A DNA stretch of 64,000 nt, taken from the NCBI RefSeq assembly GCF_900116645.1, contig NZ_FPBO01000005.1, forward strand, positions 233,084 to 297,083, read 5' to 3'. A program made the translations under genes and the position numbers. Positions 18,891-27,659 of this stretch are shown one piece after another. The notes below the pieces were generated by a model. The model saw only the letters and a program-made list of their open reading frames with translations, was not told the DNA's origin and searched no databases. Origin of the DNA: Pseudoduganella namucuonensis (GTDB lineage: Bacteria > Pseudomonadota > Gammaproteobacteria > Burkholderiales > Burkholderiaceae_D). Each line of letters starts with the position of its first letter. The stretch's first letter is position 1.

Positions 18891-19309
18891 TGGCCGGCCA
18901 TGACCACAACCACGACCATGGCCACGGCCATGGCCATGACGACCACGGCCACCACGGCCACGACGACGGCCACGACCACGGCAGCCTGAAGAGCTACACC
19001 ATCGGCTTCGTGCTGGCGGTGATCCTGACGGCGGTCCCGTTCTGGCTGGTGATGGGCAAGGTGTTCAGCGACTCGAGCACCACCGCGCTGATCCTGCTGG
19101 GCCTGGGCGCGGTGCAGATCGTGGTGCACATGGTGTACTTCCTGCACATGAACGCCAAGTCCGAGGGCGGCTGGAACATGCTGGCCATGATCTTCTCGGC
19201 CGTGGTGGTCGTCATCGTGCTGTCCGGCTCGATCTGGGTCATGTACCACATGAACCACAACATGATGCCGGGCATGCCCGACGCGCACGACATGCGGATC
19301 CGTCCGTAA
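18890..19309 (+). CDS. cyoD: Cytochrome bo ubiquinol oxidase subunit IV (CyoD) with a His-rich N-terminus
   Basis: A 139-residue protein with three TM helices (SYTIGFVLAVILTAVPFWLV, LGLGAVQIVVHMVYFLHMNA, MIFSAVVVVIVLSGSIWVMY) typical of CyoD. The first 31 residues are unusual: about 13 His and many Asp/Gly (e.g. HDHNHDHGHGHGHDDHGHHG), with more His/Met at the C-terminus (NHNMMPGMPDAHDM). Such a stretch could bind Cu, Zn or Ni, although CyoD itself has no metal centre. It abuts the SURF1 gene (TAATG overlap). Confidence 0.93.
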   Translation: MAGHDHNHDHGHGHGHDDHGHHGHDDGHDHGSLKSYTIGFVLAVILTAVPFWLVMGKVFSDSSTTALILLGLGAVQIVVHMVYFLHMNAKSEGGWNMLAMIFSAVVVVIVLSGSIWVMYHMNHNMMPGMPDAHDMRIRP

Positions 19310-20127
19310 TGGACGCGCCGCGCGACGACGCCGACGCCGGCCAGCGCCCCCGCTCGGCGGGCGCGCGGCGGGCGCTGGCCGTCTGCGCGGTCGTCCTGGT
19401 CGCCGTGTTCGTGGCGCTGGGGACCTGGCAGGTCAAGCGCCTCCAGTGGAAACTGGACCTGATAGACCGCGTGGACGCCCGCGTCCACGCCCGGCCCACG
19501 CCGGCCCCGGGCCCCGACGCCTGGGCCGGCGTGACCGCCGCCGAACATGAATACCGCCACGTGGCCCTCACGGGCGTCCTCCTCACCGAATACACCACCA
19601 AGGTCAAGGCGCTGTCCGACCTGGGCGGCGGCTTCTGGCTGCTCACGCCGATGTGCCGCGAAGACGGCGCCATCGTGTTCGTCAACCGCGGCTTCGTCGC
19701 GCCGCCGGACGCCGCCAGGATACCGGCTCCCGCGACCGCGAAGGGCGACGCCTGCGCCGCGGCGCGCGGCCGCGCGCCGGCCACCATCACCGGCCTGCTG
19801 CGCATCGGCGAGGGCAGTTCCGGCTTCCTGCAAGAGAACGACCCCGCCAACGACCGCTGGTACGCGCGCCAGATCGGCGCCATCGCCGCCGCGCGCGGCC
19901 TGGCGCGCGTCGCGCCGTACTTCGTCGACGCGGACGCCGGTCAAGAGCCGGACAACGGGGCGCAAGGCGGCGACGCCGCGCCGCGCCCGACCGGCGGCCT
20001 CACCGTTATTTCCTTCCACAACAACCACTTGGTTTATGCTCTCACCTGGTACGCATTGGCGCTGATGACCGCCGGCGCCTTCCTGTGGGTGGCGCGCGAC
20101 GAGCGTCGGCGTTCGAAAAAAGCATAA
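19309..20127 (+). CDS. SURF1-family oxidase assembly protein
   Basis: A 272-residue protein with the two-TM SURF1 layout: TM1 at about 24-40 followed by GTWQVKRLQWKLDLIDRVDA, periplasmic motifs (HEYRHVALTGVLL, GGGFWLLTPMCREDGAIVFV, NRGFV, FLQENDPANDRWYARQ) and C-terminal NNHLVYALTWYALALMTAGA. SURF1 helps insert haem (haem a in classical cases) into terminal oxidases. Its placement directly after cyoD suggests it serves this quinol oxidase. The loop at about 215-235 is longer and more charged than usual. Confidence 0.9.
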   Translation: MDAPRDDADAGQRPRSAGARRALAVCAVVLVAVFVALGTWQVKRLQWKLDLIDRVDARVHARPTPAPGPDAWAGVTAAEHEYRHVALTGVLLTEYTTKVKALSDLGGGFWLLTPMCREDGAIVFVNRGFVAPPDAARIPAPATAKGDACAAARGRAPATITGLLRIGEGSSGFLQENDPANDRWYARQIGAIAAARGLARVAPYFVDADAGQEPDNGAQGGDAAPRPTGGLTVISFHNNHLVYALTWYALALMTAGAFLWVARDERRRSKKA

Positions 20128-20142
20128 ACCGGGCGGGGATCA

Positions 20143-21480
20143 ATGTCGGGGAACAGCGAAATTCTTGCAGTCTTGAAGGAACCGGCGGCCGCCGCCGCCA
20201 ACGTGGGCCGCGCCGCCGGCCACCAGAACATGCAACACCTGATCCAGCTGCGCTGGATCGCCGTGGTGGGCCAGGTCACGACCATCGCCGTCGTGGCCGG
20301 CGGCTTCGGCATCCAGCTGCCGCTGGTCTACATGCTCGAGGTGCTGGCCTGCCTGATCGCCTTCAACATCGCCAGCCAGTTGCGCTGGCACGAGAAATGG
20401 GCCGTCACAAACGGCGAGCTGTTCCTGTCCATGCTGGTCGACGTGGCCAGCCTGACGGCCCAGCTCTACCTCAGCGGCGGCACCTCGAATCCCTTCATCT
20501 TCCTCTACCTGCTGCAGGTGATCCTGAGCGCCGTGCTGCTGGAGGCCTGGTCCACCTGGACCATCGTCGCCATCACCAGCGCCTGCCTGGCGGGGCTGGC
20601 CGTGGTCTCCAAGCCGCTGGCGCTGCCGCTGTTCCACGAGCGCGGCTACTTCAGCCTTTATATCCAGGGCATGCTGATCTGCTTCGCCATCAACGCCGCG
20701 CTGCTGGTGGTGTTCATCACCCGTATTTCCGACAATATGCGGGCGGCGGACGCCCAGCTGGCCAAGCTGCGCCAGCGCGCCGCCGAGGAGGAGCACATCG
20801 TGCGCATGGGCCTGCTCGCCTCCGGTGCCGCGCACGAGCTGGGCACGCCGCTGGCCACCCTGTCCGTGATCCTGGGCGACTGGCGCCGCATGCCCGAGTT
20901 CCGCAGCAATCCCGAACTGCTGGAGGAGCTCACCGAAATGCAGACCCAGCTGGCCCGCTGCAAGTCCATCGTCAGCGGCATCCTGCTGTCGGCCGGCGAG
21001 GCGCGCGGCGAATCGTCCGTGAAAACCACCATCAACACCTTCCTGGATGGGCTGATGGCCGAGTGGCGCGGCAGCCGTCCGGTGGTGGAACTGGAGTACG
21101 AAAACCGCATCGAAGGCGATTTGCCGGTGGTGTTCGATTCCACGCTCAAGCAAACCATCTGCAATGTGCTCGATAATGCGCTGGAGGCCTCGCCGGCCTG
21201 GGTGCGGCTGGAGGCGTGGCGCGAGGCGGACGAGCTGAAACTGCGGGTCACCGATCGCGGTCCGGGCTTCCTGCCCGCGATGCTGGCGCACCTGGGCAAG
21301 CCCTACCAGTCCAGCAAGGACAAGCCGGGCAGGGGACTGGGGCTGTTCCTGGTGGTGAACGTGGCCCGCACCATGGGCGGCACGGTGGCCGCCAGCAACC
21401 TGGAGCAAGGCGGCGCCGCGGTGCTGCTGTCGCTGCCGCTGGCCGCGATCGCGGCGGACGAGGAAGAAAGCCATGAGTGA
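20143..21480 (+). CDS. regB: RegB/PrrB-type redox sensor histidine kinase
   Basis: A 445-residue protein. Six N-terminal TM helices (about 33-195) contain GGTSNPF at 112-118, the heptapeptide linked to quinone sensing in RegB proteins. The DHp domain has H231 in AAHELGTPLATLSVIL. The HATPase_c domain has NVLDNALEAS, DRGPGF and GRGLGLFLVVNVARTMGG. By analogy it reads the ubiquinone pool and phosphorylates RegA. The position right after cyoABCD-SURF1 fits control of respiration, and the end overlaps regA by 8 bp. Confidence 0.92.
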   Translation: MSGNSEILAVLKEPAAAAANVGRAAGHQNMQHLIQLRWIAVVGQVTTIAVVAGGFGIQLPLVYMLEVLACLIAFNIASQLRWHEKWAVTNGELFLSMLVDVASLTAQLYLSGGTSNPFIFLYLLQVILSAVLLEAWSTWTIVAITSACLAGLAVVSKPLALPLFHERGYFSLYIQGMLICFAINAALLVVFITRISDNMRAADAQLAKLRQRAAEEEHIVRMGLLASGAAHELGTPLATLSVILGDWRRMPEFRSNPELLEELTEMQTQLARCKSIVSGILLSAGEARGESSVKTTINTFLDGLMAEWRGSRPVVELEYENRIEGDLPVVFDSTLKQTICNVLDNALEASPAWVRLEAWREADELKLRVTDRGPGFLPAMLAHLGKPYQSSKDKPGRGLGLFLVVNVARTMGGTVAASNLEQGGAAVLLSLPLAAIAADEEESHE

Positions 21481-22036
21481 AGAACTGAACGACGGACTGG
21501 ACGCGGAGGAGCGCCTGCTCCTGATCATCGAGGACGACGAGGCCTTCGGCCGCACGCTGACCCGCTCGTTCGAACGGCGCGGCTACCAGGTGCTGCACGC
21601 GACCGGGCTGGAGGAGGCCGAGGCCCTGCTGGAGGAGCACTCGCCCGGCTACGCCGTGGTCGACCTCAAGCTGAAGAACAACACCTCCGGCCTGCTGTGC
21701 GTGCAGATGCTGCACAAGCACGACCCCGAGATGCTGATCGTGGTGCTGACCGGCTTCGCCAGCATCAACACGGCGGTGGAGGCGATCAAGCTGGGCGCCT
21801 GCCAGTACCTGGCCAAGCCGTCCAACACGGACGACATCGAGGCCGCCTTCAACCACGTGGCCGGCGCGGCCGACATCGAAATGACCAACCGTTCCACGTC
21901 GATCAAGACGCTGGAGTGGGAGCGCATCCACGAGGTGCTGGCCGAGACCGACTTCAACATCTCCGAGGCCGCCCGCCGGCTCGGCATGCACCGTCGCACG
22001 CTGGCGCGCAAGCTGGAAAAGCAGCGCGTGAAGTGA
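21473..22036 (+). CDS. regA: RegA/PrrA-type response regulator
   Basis: A 187-residue protein. The receiver has IIEDDEAF, phospho-acceptor D64 in YAVVDLKLKNN, VLTGFASINTAVEAIKLGA and K115 in YLAKPSNTDDI. A short linker leads to a Fis-type HTH (about 145-187: HEVLAETDFNISEAARRLGM, HRRTLARKL), as in RegA/PrrA/ActR. It probably regulates oxidase and other redox genes in response to RegB. Overlap with regB implies coupled translation. Confidence 0.93.
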   Translation: MSEELNDGLDAEERLLLIIEDDEAFGRTLTRSFERRGYQVLHATGLEEAEALLEEHSPGYAVVDLKLKNNTSGLLCVQMLHKHDPEMLIVVLTGFASINTAVEAIKLGACQYLAKPSNTDDIEAAFNHVAGAADIEMTNRSTSIKTLEWERIHEVLAETDFNISEAARRLGMHRRTLARKLEKQRVK

Positions 22037-22104
22037 GGCGCTCAACTGTGTGGCCATGTGGCATGATGATGCCCTTTCGCTAACCTTTCGAAGAAGGCGG
22101 GACC

Positions 22105-22929
22105 ATGGACTCACTGGACGCATATTTCGCGCGCATCGGCTACACGGGCCCGCGCGCGCCCACGCTGGAAACGTTGCGCGGCCTGCAGCGGCTGCATCCC
22201 GCCGCGATTCCCTTCGAGGCGATCGACGTGCTGCTGGACCGGCCGGTGTCGCTTGCGCCGGAGGCGGTGGACGCCAAGCTGATACACGCGCGCCGCGGCG
22301 GCTATTGCTTCGAGCAGAACAGCCTGTTCCGGCGCGTGCTGGCCGCGCTGGGCTACCGGGTCGAATCCCTGATCGCGCAGGTGCGCTGGATGGCGGGCGA
22401 GGAGGCGCTGCAACGGCCCCGCTCCCACATGGTGCTGCGCGTGACGGTGGAGGGGACGCCCTGGCTGTGCGACGTGGGTTTCGGCGGCGGCGTGCCGACC
22501 GCGCCCATCCGCTTCGGCCTGGACACGCCCCAGCCCACGCCGCACGAGCACTATCGCTTGACGCCGGTGGGCAACGAGCATCTGCTGGAGATCCTGCTGG
22601 GGGACGACTGGATGCCGGTCTACCAGGTCTCGCCGGCGCTGTGCCGCGACGGCGACTACGAGATGGCCAACTACTACACCTCCACCTATCCGCAATCGCA
22701 TTTCCGCCACGACCTGATCGTGGCGCGCTCCACGCCCGAGGCGCGCTACGCGCTGCTGCGCAACCGCCTGACGATACGCCGCCCCGGCGGCGCCAACGAG
22801 CGCCGCTTCCTGTCCGCGCCCGAGATCGAAAGGGCGCTGGCCGAGGTGTTCCTGCTGCCGGTGGAGGCCGCGTGGCGGCCCGTGATCGAGCGCGCGGCGG
22901 CCGCCGTGTGGGAGGACGAGGCCCGCTAG
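22105..22929 (+). CDS. nat: Arylamine N-acetyltransferase
   Basis: A 274-residue protein with the full NAT catalytic triad at canonical positions: C68 in RRGGYCFEQN, H108 in RSHMVLRV and D123 in LCDVGFGG. It transfers acetyl from acetyl-CoA to arylamines, hydrazines or related substrates through a Cys-acyl intermediate. The C-terminal third (NYYTSTYPQSHFRHDLIVAR) is also typical. It is a single gene after regA with no clear partner; its last 4 bp overlap the end of the convergent hybrid kinase gene. Confidence 0.94.
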   Translation: MDSLDAYFARIGYTGPRAPTLETLRGLQRLHPAAIPFEAIDVLLDRPVSLAPEAVDAKLIHARRGGYCFEQNSLFRRVLAALGYRVESLIAQVRWMAGEEALQRPRSHMVLRVTVEGTPWLCDVGFGGGVPTAPIRFGLDTPQPTPHEHYRLTPVGNEHLLEILLGDDWMPVYQVSPALCRDGDYEMANYYTSTYPQSHFRHDLIVARSTPEARYALLRNRLTIRRPGGANERRFLSAPEIERALAEVFLLPVEAAWRPVIERAAAAVWEDEAR

Positions 22930-24446
22930 CGGATCGCGCGCAGCGCGTCGGACAAGGCTTCGAACGTCGCGGGCTTGGTCAGGTGCAGGTCGAATCCGGC
23001 CGCCAGCGACTTGCTGCGGTCGCTGGCCTGGCCGTAGCCGCTCAGCGCCACCAGCCGCGTGGCGGCCAGCTGCGGCATCCGGCGCATCTCGGCCGCCACC
23101 TCGATGCCGCTCATGCCGGGAAGGCCGATGTCGAGGAACACCACGTCCGGAACGCCGGCGGCCGCCTGATCGAGCGCCTCGCCGCCGGTGTGGGCCACGG
23201 TCACCTCGTGCCCCGCGTAGCGCAGCAGCGAGGCGACGATCTCGGCCGCGTCCAGGTTGTCGTCCACCACCAGGATGCGGTGCGCCGGCTGCGCCGCCGC
23301 GCGCCGCCGCTCCTCGTCGGCCTGGTCCGGCTCCGCGGCGGGCGCCGCGCACAGCGGCAGGCGCGCCTCGAAGACGCTGCCATGGCCCTCGCCCGCGCTG
23401 TCGACGCGGATGCTGCCGCCATGCAGGTCCACCAGCGTCTTGACCAGCGACAGGCCGATGCCCAGGCCGTCCTGCACCCGGTCGTCGGCGTGGGTGGCCT
23501 GCGAGAACAGGTTGAAGATATTGTGGATGTCGCCGGGACGGATGCCGATGCCGTTGTCGCGCACCCGTATCAACGCCTGCGCCCCCACGGTCTCGGCGTT
23601 AAGGTGGATCTGGCCGCCCGGCGGCGTGAACTTGCAGGCGTTGTTGAGCAGGTTGCCGGCGATCTGCGCCAGCCGCACGCCGTCCCCCGCCACCCACACC
23701 GCTTGGGACGGCAGTTGCGCGGTCAGCGTGTGGCGGCGCGCGGCGACGGTGGACTTCGCGGTCTCGACCACCCCGCGCAGGATCTCGCCCAGTTCCACCG
23801 GCGCCAGGCGCAGCGTGATCTTGCCCTGCGAGATGCGCGACACGTCCAGCAGGTCGTCCACCAGGCGCACCATGTGGTCGGTCTGGCGGATGATCATCTG
23901 GCGCGCCTTCTCCTCGGCCGGCGGCGCCGACGGCGAGAAGTGGCGCAGCAGCTCGACCGCGTTGCGGATCGGCCCCAGCGGATTGCGCAGCTCGTGCGCC
24001 AGGATGGCCAGGAACTCGTCCTTGCGCTGGTTCACCTCGCGCAGCTCCTGCTCGGCGCGGCCCAGGCGCAAGAGCGCGCGCACGTTGGCCACCAGTTCCT
24101 CCGGCTCGATGGGTTCGAACAGGTAGTTGTCGGCGCCGCTGTCCAGGGCGCGCACCTTGTCCGGCGTGGCCAGGTAGGAGGCCGAGGTCTGCAGCACCAG
24201 CACCATGGCGGTGTGCGGGTCCTCCTTCAACTGGCGGCACACGTCGAAGCCGCTGATGTCGGGCAGCTTGGTGTCCAGCAGCACCAGCGACGGCTTGTCG
24301 CGCGCGGCGCGCAGCAGCGCCTCGGCGCCGCTGGCGGCCTCGATCACATTGAAGCCGGCGCGCTGCAGGATGCGGGATTTGGCGTAGCGCGCCGCCTCGG
24401 TGTCGTCGACATTCAGGATCAACGGGTCCTCGGAACGTGCCGTCAT
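22926..24446 (-). CDS. Cytoplasmic REC-HisKA-HATPase-REC hybrid histidine kinase
   Basis: 506 residues from 24446 (ATGA overlap with the preceding gene). Receiver 1 (about 9-125) has LNVDDTEAARY and D58 in LVLLDTKLPDISGF, but the usual Lys before the conserved Pro is Glu (YLFEPIEPEEL). DHp with H151 in LAILAHELRNPLGPI; HATPase_c with NLLNNACKFTPPGG, DNGIGI and GLGIGLSLVKTLVDLHGG; C-terminal receiver (about 385-500) with ILVVDDNLDAAEI and VVFLDIGLPGMSGIEV. No TM segments. It is the last gene of the stressosome operon, so it is a likely output or amplifier of that complex. Confidence 0.92.
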   Translation of the reverse strand: MTARSEDPLILNVDDTEAARYAKSRILQRAGFNVIEAASGAEALLRAARDKPSLVLLDTKLPDISGFDVCRQLKEDPHTAMVLVLQTSASYLATPDKVRALDSGADNYLFEPIEPEELVANVRALLRLGRAEQELREVNQRKDEFLAILAHELRNPLGPIRNAVELLRHFSPSAPPAEEKARQMIIRQTDHMVRLVDDLLDVSRISQGKITLRLAPVELGEILRGVVETAKSTVAARRHTLTAQLPSQAVWVAGDGVRLAQIAGNLLNNACKFTPPGGQIHLNAETVGAQALIRVRDNGIGIRPGDIHNIFNLFSQATHADDRVQDGLGIGLSLVKTLVDLHGGSIRVDSAGEGHGSVFEARLPLCAAPAAEPDQADEERRRAAAQPAHRILVVDDNLDAAEIVASLLRYAGHEVTVAHTGGEALDQAAAGVPDVVFLDIGLPGMSGIEVAAEMRRMPQLAATRLVALSGYGQASDRSKSLAAGFDLHLTKPATFEALSDALRAIR

Positions 24447-26218
24447 AAGACCTCGCGTCGATGGTGGGGAGTGCACAGGGTGCGCAGCTGGACCAGCAGG
24501 TCCTCGCGCGTCAGCGGCTTGACCAGGTAGGCCTCGGCGCCCAGCGCGAAGGCCTTCTGGCGGTCGGCCAGTTCGGAGGCGATGAGGATGGGCACGTGCT
24601 TGCGCCGCTCGTCGTTCTTGGTCTGCGCCAGCCAGCGCCAGGTGTCGCTGCCGTTCAGGCGCAGGTCCAGGATGACGGCCGCCGGCGCCTCGTCGTTCCA
24701 GGCCTGTTCCGCCTCCCACAGGCTGCGCGCGCACACCGCGCGGAACGGCGTGCCGCGCAGGTAGCCGCGGTACAGCACCATGGTGGTGGCGTCGTCCTCG
24801 ACGATGAGCACGGGCAGGCCGTCGCGCTCCCGCTCCTGCGCGTACGGGGCGGCGTGCGGCTCGGCGTGGGAGGCGGAATGCGGCGCGAGGTGGCGCGGCA
24901 GCGTCACGTGGAAGGTCGAGCCCTCGCCCGGCGCGCTGACCACGCCGACCGAGCCGCCCAGCAGCGCGGCCAGCTTGCGGCACAGCGGCAGGCCCAGTCC
25001 CGTGCCTTTCACATGCCGTTGCAGGTGGCTGGGCAACTGGCTGAACTCCTCGAACACGATGTGCTGGTGCTCGGGCGCGATGCCGATGCCGCTGTCGCGC
25101 ACCAGGAAGCGCACCTCGGCGCCATGCGCCTCGGCCCACACGCGCACCTGCCCCTGCTCGGTGAACTTGAGGGCGTTGGAGATGAAGTTGCGCAGGATCT
25201 GCGACAGTTTGGCCTCGTCGCTGTTCATGCGCAGCGGCTCGGGCGGCATGTCGAACAGCAGCTCCACGCGGCTGCTCACCAGCAGCGGCCGCAGCATGCC
25301 GCGCAGCGCGCTGAACATGTCGGCCGCGTCAAAGTGCTCGGCGTGCACGTCGATCTTGCCGGCCTCGATCTTGGCCAGGTCCAGCAGGTCATCCACCAGC
25401 TCGGACAGCGAGTCCGCGCTCTTGAGGATGTAGCCGACCTGCCTTTCCTGCTCGGCCCCGAGGTCGCCGTCGGCGCGGCCCAGCAGCAGCTTGGACAGCG
25501 CGCGGATGGAACTGAGCGGGGTGCGGAACTCGTGGCTCATGTTGGACAGGAAGCGCGTCTTCATCTCGTCGGCGCGGCGCAGGTGGTCGGCCTGCTGGTC
25601 CAGTTCCGCGTACAGCGCCACCACGCCGCGGTTGGTGTCCTCCAGCTCGCGCGTCAGCTGCACCAGCTCGTCCTGGCGCGCCTTCAGCTCGGCCAGGGTG
25701 GCCAGCAGTTCCTTGTTCTGCTGCCGCATCTCCGACAGCGCCACGTCGGCGGGCAGGGCGTGCAACTGCGCGCCCATGGCGCCCACCGCCGCCGGCGACA
25801 GCAGCGGCGCCTCCGGCGGCAGCAGCTTTTTCAGCGTCACGGTCACGCCCTGGCCGGGCGCGCTGCGGATGTCGAACTGGTCCATCAGGCGGCGCGCGCC
25901 GATCAGGCCCAGCCCCATGCCGGTGCGCGACTGGTAGCGTCCGGACAGCACCAGGTCCAGGTCGGCGATGCCGGGCCCCCGGTCCTCGATGGTGATGACC
26001 AGCACCTGCGGCGCCGTGACGCCCTCGACGGCGAACTCGATGCGCCCGCTGTTGGCGTAGTTGTAGACGTTGCGCGCCAGCTCCGAGACGGCGGTGGCGA
26101 TCCTGGCCTGGTCCTGGGTGCCGAAGCCGCACAGGGCGGCGATCTGCCGCGCGCGCTGGCGCGAGGCCACGACGTCCACCTCGGCGGCCACGCTCAGGCT
26201 GAGGACGCGCAGGCTCAT
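24443..26218 (-). CDS. RsbT-like ATPase fused to a hybrid histidine kinase
   Basis: 591 residues from 26218 (ATGA overlap upstream and downstream). Residues 1-130 are an RsbT/RsbW-type GHKL domain: ARIATAVSELARNVYNYANS, IEDRGPGI, GMGLGLIGARRLMDQFDI. A coiled coil (about 160-215) leads to DHp with H229 in LSNMSHEFRTPLSSI. HATPase_c has NFISNALKFTEQGQ, DSGIGIAPEHQ and GTGLGLPLCRKLAALLGG. A receiver closes the protein (about 465-590: VLIVEDDATTMVL, AVILDLRLNGSDT, AYLVKPLTREDLL). It therefore has two different ATPase modules, linking stressosome partner-switching with phosphorelay. The longer frame beyond 26218 belongs to a neighbouring gene read out of frame. Confidence 0.9.
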   Translation of the reverse strand: MSLRVLSLSVAAEVDVVASRQRARQIAALCGFGTQDQARIATAVSELARNVYNYANSGRIEFAVEGVTAPQVLVITIEDRGPGIADLDLVLSGRYQSRTGMGLGLIGARRLMDQFDIRSAPGQGVTVTLKKLLPPEAPLLSPAAVGAMGAQLHALPADVALSEMRQQNKELLATLAELKARQDELVQLTRELEDTNRGVVALYAELDQQADHLRRADEMKTRFLSNMSHEFRTPLSSIRALSKLLLGRADGDLGAEQERQVGYILKSADSLSELVDDLLDLAKIEAGKIDVHAEHFDAADMFSALRGMLRPLLVSSRVELLFDMPPEPLRMNSDEAKLSQILRNFISNALKFTEQGQVRVWAEAHGAEVRFLVRDSGIGIAPEHQHIVFEEFSQLPSHLQRHVKGTGLGLPLCRKLAALLGGSVGVVSAPGEGSTFHVTLPRHLAPHSASHAEPHAAPYAQERERDGLPVLIVEDDATTMVLYRGYLRGTPFRAVCARSLWEAEQAWNDEAPAAVILDLRLNGSDTWRWLAQTKNDERRKHVPILIASELADRQKAFALGAEAYLVKPLTREDLLVQLRTLCTPHHRREVL

Positions 26219-27258
26219 GAATGCATCCCCCTCCGGTCGCGCAGCACCAGCACGGTGACGTCGTCGCGCCCGCGGGTGAAATCGCGGTACAGCACGGCCG
26301 CCACCACGGCCGGGTGGCAATCCGCCAGGCCGCGGTAATCGTCCAGGTTCCAGCGCGTGTTCAAGCCGTCCGAGTGCAGGATCAGCATGCCGTTCCCGCC
26401 CCAGCCGGCGCCGAATTCCTGCACCTTGCGCATGTTGCTGCCGACGATGCCGTTGTGCGACACCAGCTGGCGCCGCTCGCCGTCGTGCCAGGCCTGGACG
26501 GCGATGTTGCCGATGCCGGCCATCCGCAGCTGTTCGGCCAGCATGTCGATGCGGACGATGGCCAGCGCCGCGCCGCGGGTGGCGCGCAGCGCGGCGTGCG
26601 CGTCCTCCATCAGCGCCGTGGCGGTGCGCTCGGGGCGCTCCATCGCCGAGTGCAAGGCCGCGCGCGCGGCGTCCGCCGCCAGCGGACCGTGCCCGAGGCC
26701 GTCGGCCACCAGCACCGTGGCCCAGGTGGCGTCGTGGGCCAGCGCCCAGCCGTCGCCGCACTCGGTCTCGCCGGCCATCGGCTGGCACACCACGCCCAGC
26801 CGCAGCGGCGCGTCCAGCGCCTCGCGCTCGGCGGCGCCGCGCGGCCACAGGGTCAGCGCGATCACGCAGCCCTGGCCCGGCGCGCAGAACACGTCCATGG
26901 TGGAGGACAGGCGCAGCATGGCGCCCAGGCCCACGCCGTAGCTGCCGGCCGTGGAGCGGCCGTCCTCCATGCTGGCCGGCAGGTTGGCCATGCCGGGGCC
27001 GTGGTCGATGGCCAGCACCTCGACGCCGGCGTGGCCGCCCACCCGCAGCGGCCGCAGCAGGATCTCGCCGTGGCCGGCGTGCTTGAGGATGTTGCTGGCG
27101 GCCTCGGTGACGACAATGGCCAGTTCGCCCGAGCGCACCGGGTCGAAGCCCAGCCGCGCGGCGAGGTCGCCGGCGGCGCGCCGGGCGGCCGCCACGTGGC
27201 TGTTGTCGGAGACCAGGCAGCGCGGCTGGCCGGTCGAGGGGTTCAGTATGGTTTCCAT
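26215..27258 (-). CDS. Anti-sigma-type ATPase fused to a SpoIIE/RsbX-like phosphatase
   Basis: A 347-residue two-domain protein. Residues about 20-140 are a second RsbT/RsbW-like GHKL ATPase (ELAIVVTEAASNILKHAGHG, IDHGPGMANL, SYGVGLGAMLRLSS). Residues about 150-345 are a PP2C/SpoIIE-type phosphatase with VLVADGLGHGPLAADAARAA, GIGNIAVQAW, VGSNMRKVQEF, LILHSDGL and RDDVTVLVLRDRR. In stressosome loci RsbX dephosphorylates RsbR and RsbS to reset the complex. The start overlaps the end of rsbT by 16 bp. Catalytic Asp residues (DGLGHG, HSDGL, DDVTV) look intact. Confidence 0.92.
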   Translation of the reverse strand: METILNPSTGQPRCLVSDNSHVAAARRAAGDLAARLGFDPVRSGELAIVVTEAASNILKHAGHGEILLRPLRVGGHAGVEVLAIDHGPGMANLPASMEDGRSTAGSYGVGLGAMLRLSSTMDVFCAPGQGCVIALTLWPRGAAEREALDAPLRLGVVCQPMAGETECGDGWALAHDATWATVLVADGLGHGPLAADAARAALHSAMERPERTATALMEDAHAALRATRGAALAIVRIDMLAEQLRMAGIGNIAVQAWHDGERRQLVSHNGIVGSNMRKVQEFGAGWGGNGMLILHSDGLNTRWNLDDYRGLADCHPAVVAAVLYRDFTRGRDDVTVLVLRDRRGMHS

Positions 27259-27659
27259 TTGGCGATCCTGACAGTGGTGCCGGCGCCAGGGGCGGAAGCG
27301 ATATCGAATTCGTCGGCCAGGCGCTTCGCGCCCGACAGTCCCAGGCCCATGCCGCCGCCGGTGGTGTAGCCGTCCTTGAGCGCCAGCGCCAGGTCCGCGA
27401 TGCCGGGGCCCTGGTCGATGAAGGACAGGGCAAGGCCGGCGCGGATGCCGTTCTGGAGGCGTTCGAGGCGCGCGTCGCCGCCACCGCCGTAGCGCAGGGT
27501 GTTGCGCGCCAGTTCGCTGGCGGCGGTGACCATCTTGGTCTGGTCGATCAGGCTGAAACCGAGGTTCACCAGGTGCTCGCGCACCGTCTTGCGCAGGCGC
27601 ACGACGTCCTCGTCGGCCCGCAGCGGCAGGACCAGGGCGCCTTCGTCGGCCACGCTCAT
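27243..27659 (-). CDS. rsbT: RsbT-type serine/threonine kinase of the stressosome
   Basis: A 138-residue single GHKL domain: VVRLRKTVREHLVNLGFSLI, KMVTAASELARNTLRYGGGG, IDQGPGIADL, TGGGMGLGLSGAKRLADEFD and a terminal GTTVRIAKWK. In known stressosomes RsbT is held by RsbS/RsbR, phosphorylates them on stress, and is released to activate a downstream partner. Starts within the rsbS stop (ATGA). Confidence 0.93.
   Translation of the reverse strand: MSVADEGALVLPLRADEDVVRLRKTVREHLVNLGFSLIDQTKMVTAASELARNTLRYGGGGDARLERLQNGIRAGLALSFIDQGPGIADLALALKDGYTTGGGMGLGLSGAKRLADEFDIASAPGAGTTVRIAKWKPY

Noticed and set aside
24443..27484. One 1013-residue open frame on the minus strand
   Set aside because: Only the part from 26218 gives recognisable domains; the upstream part is Arg/Pro-rich shadow of the SpoIIE-type phosphatase and rsbT genes in another frame.
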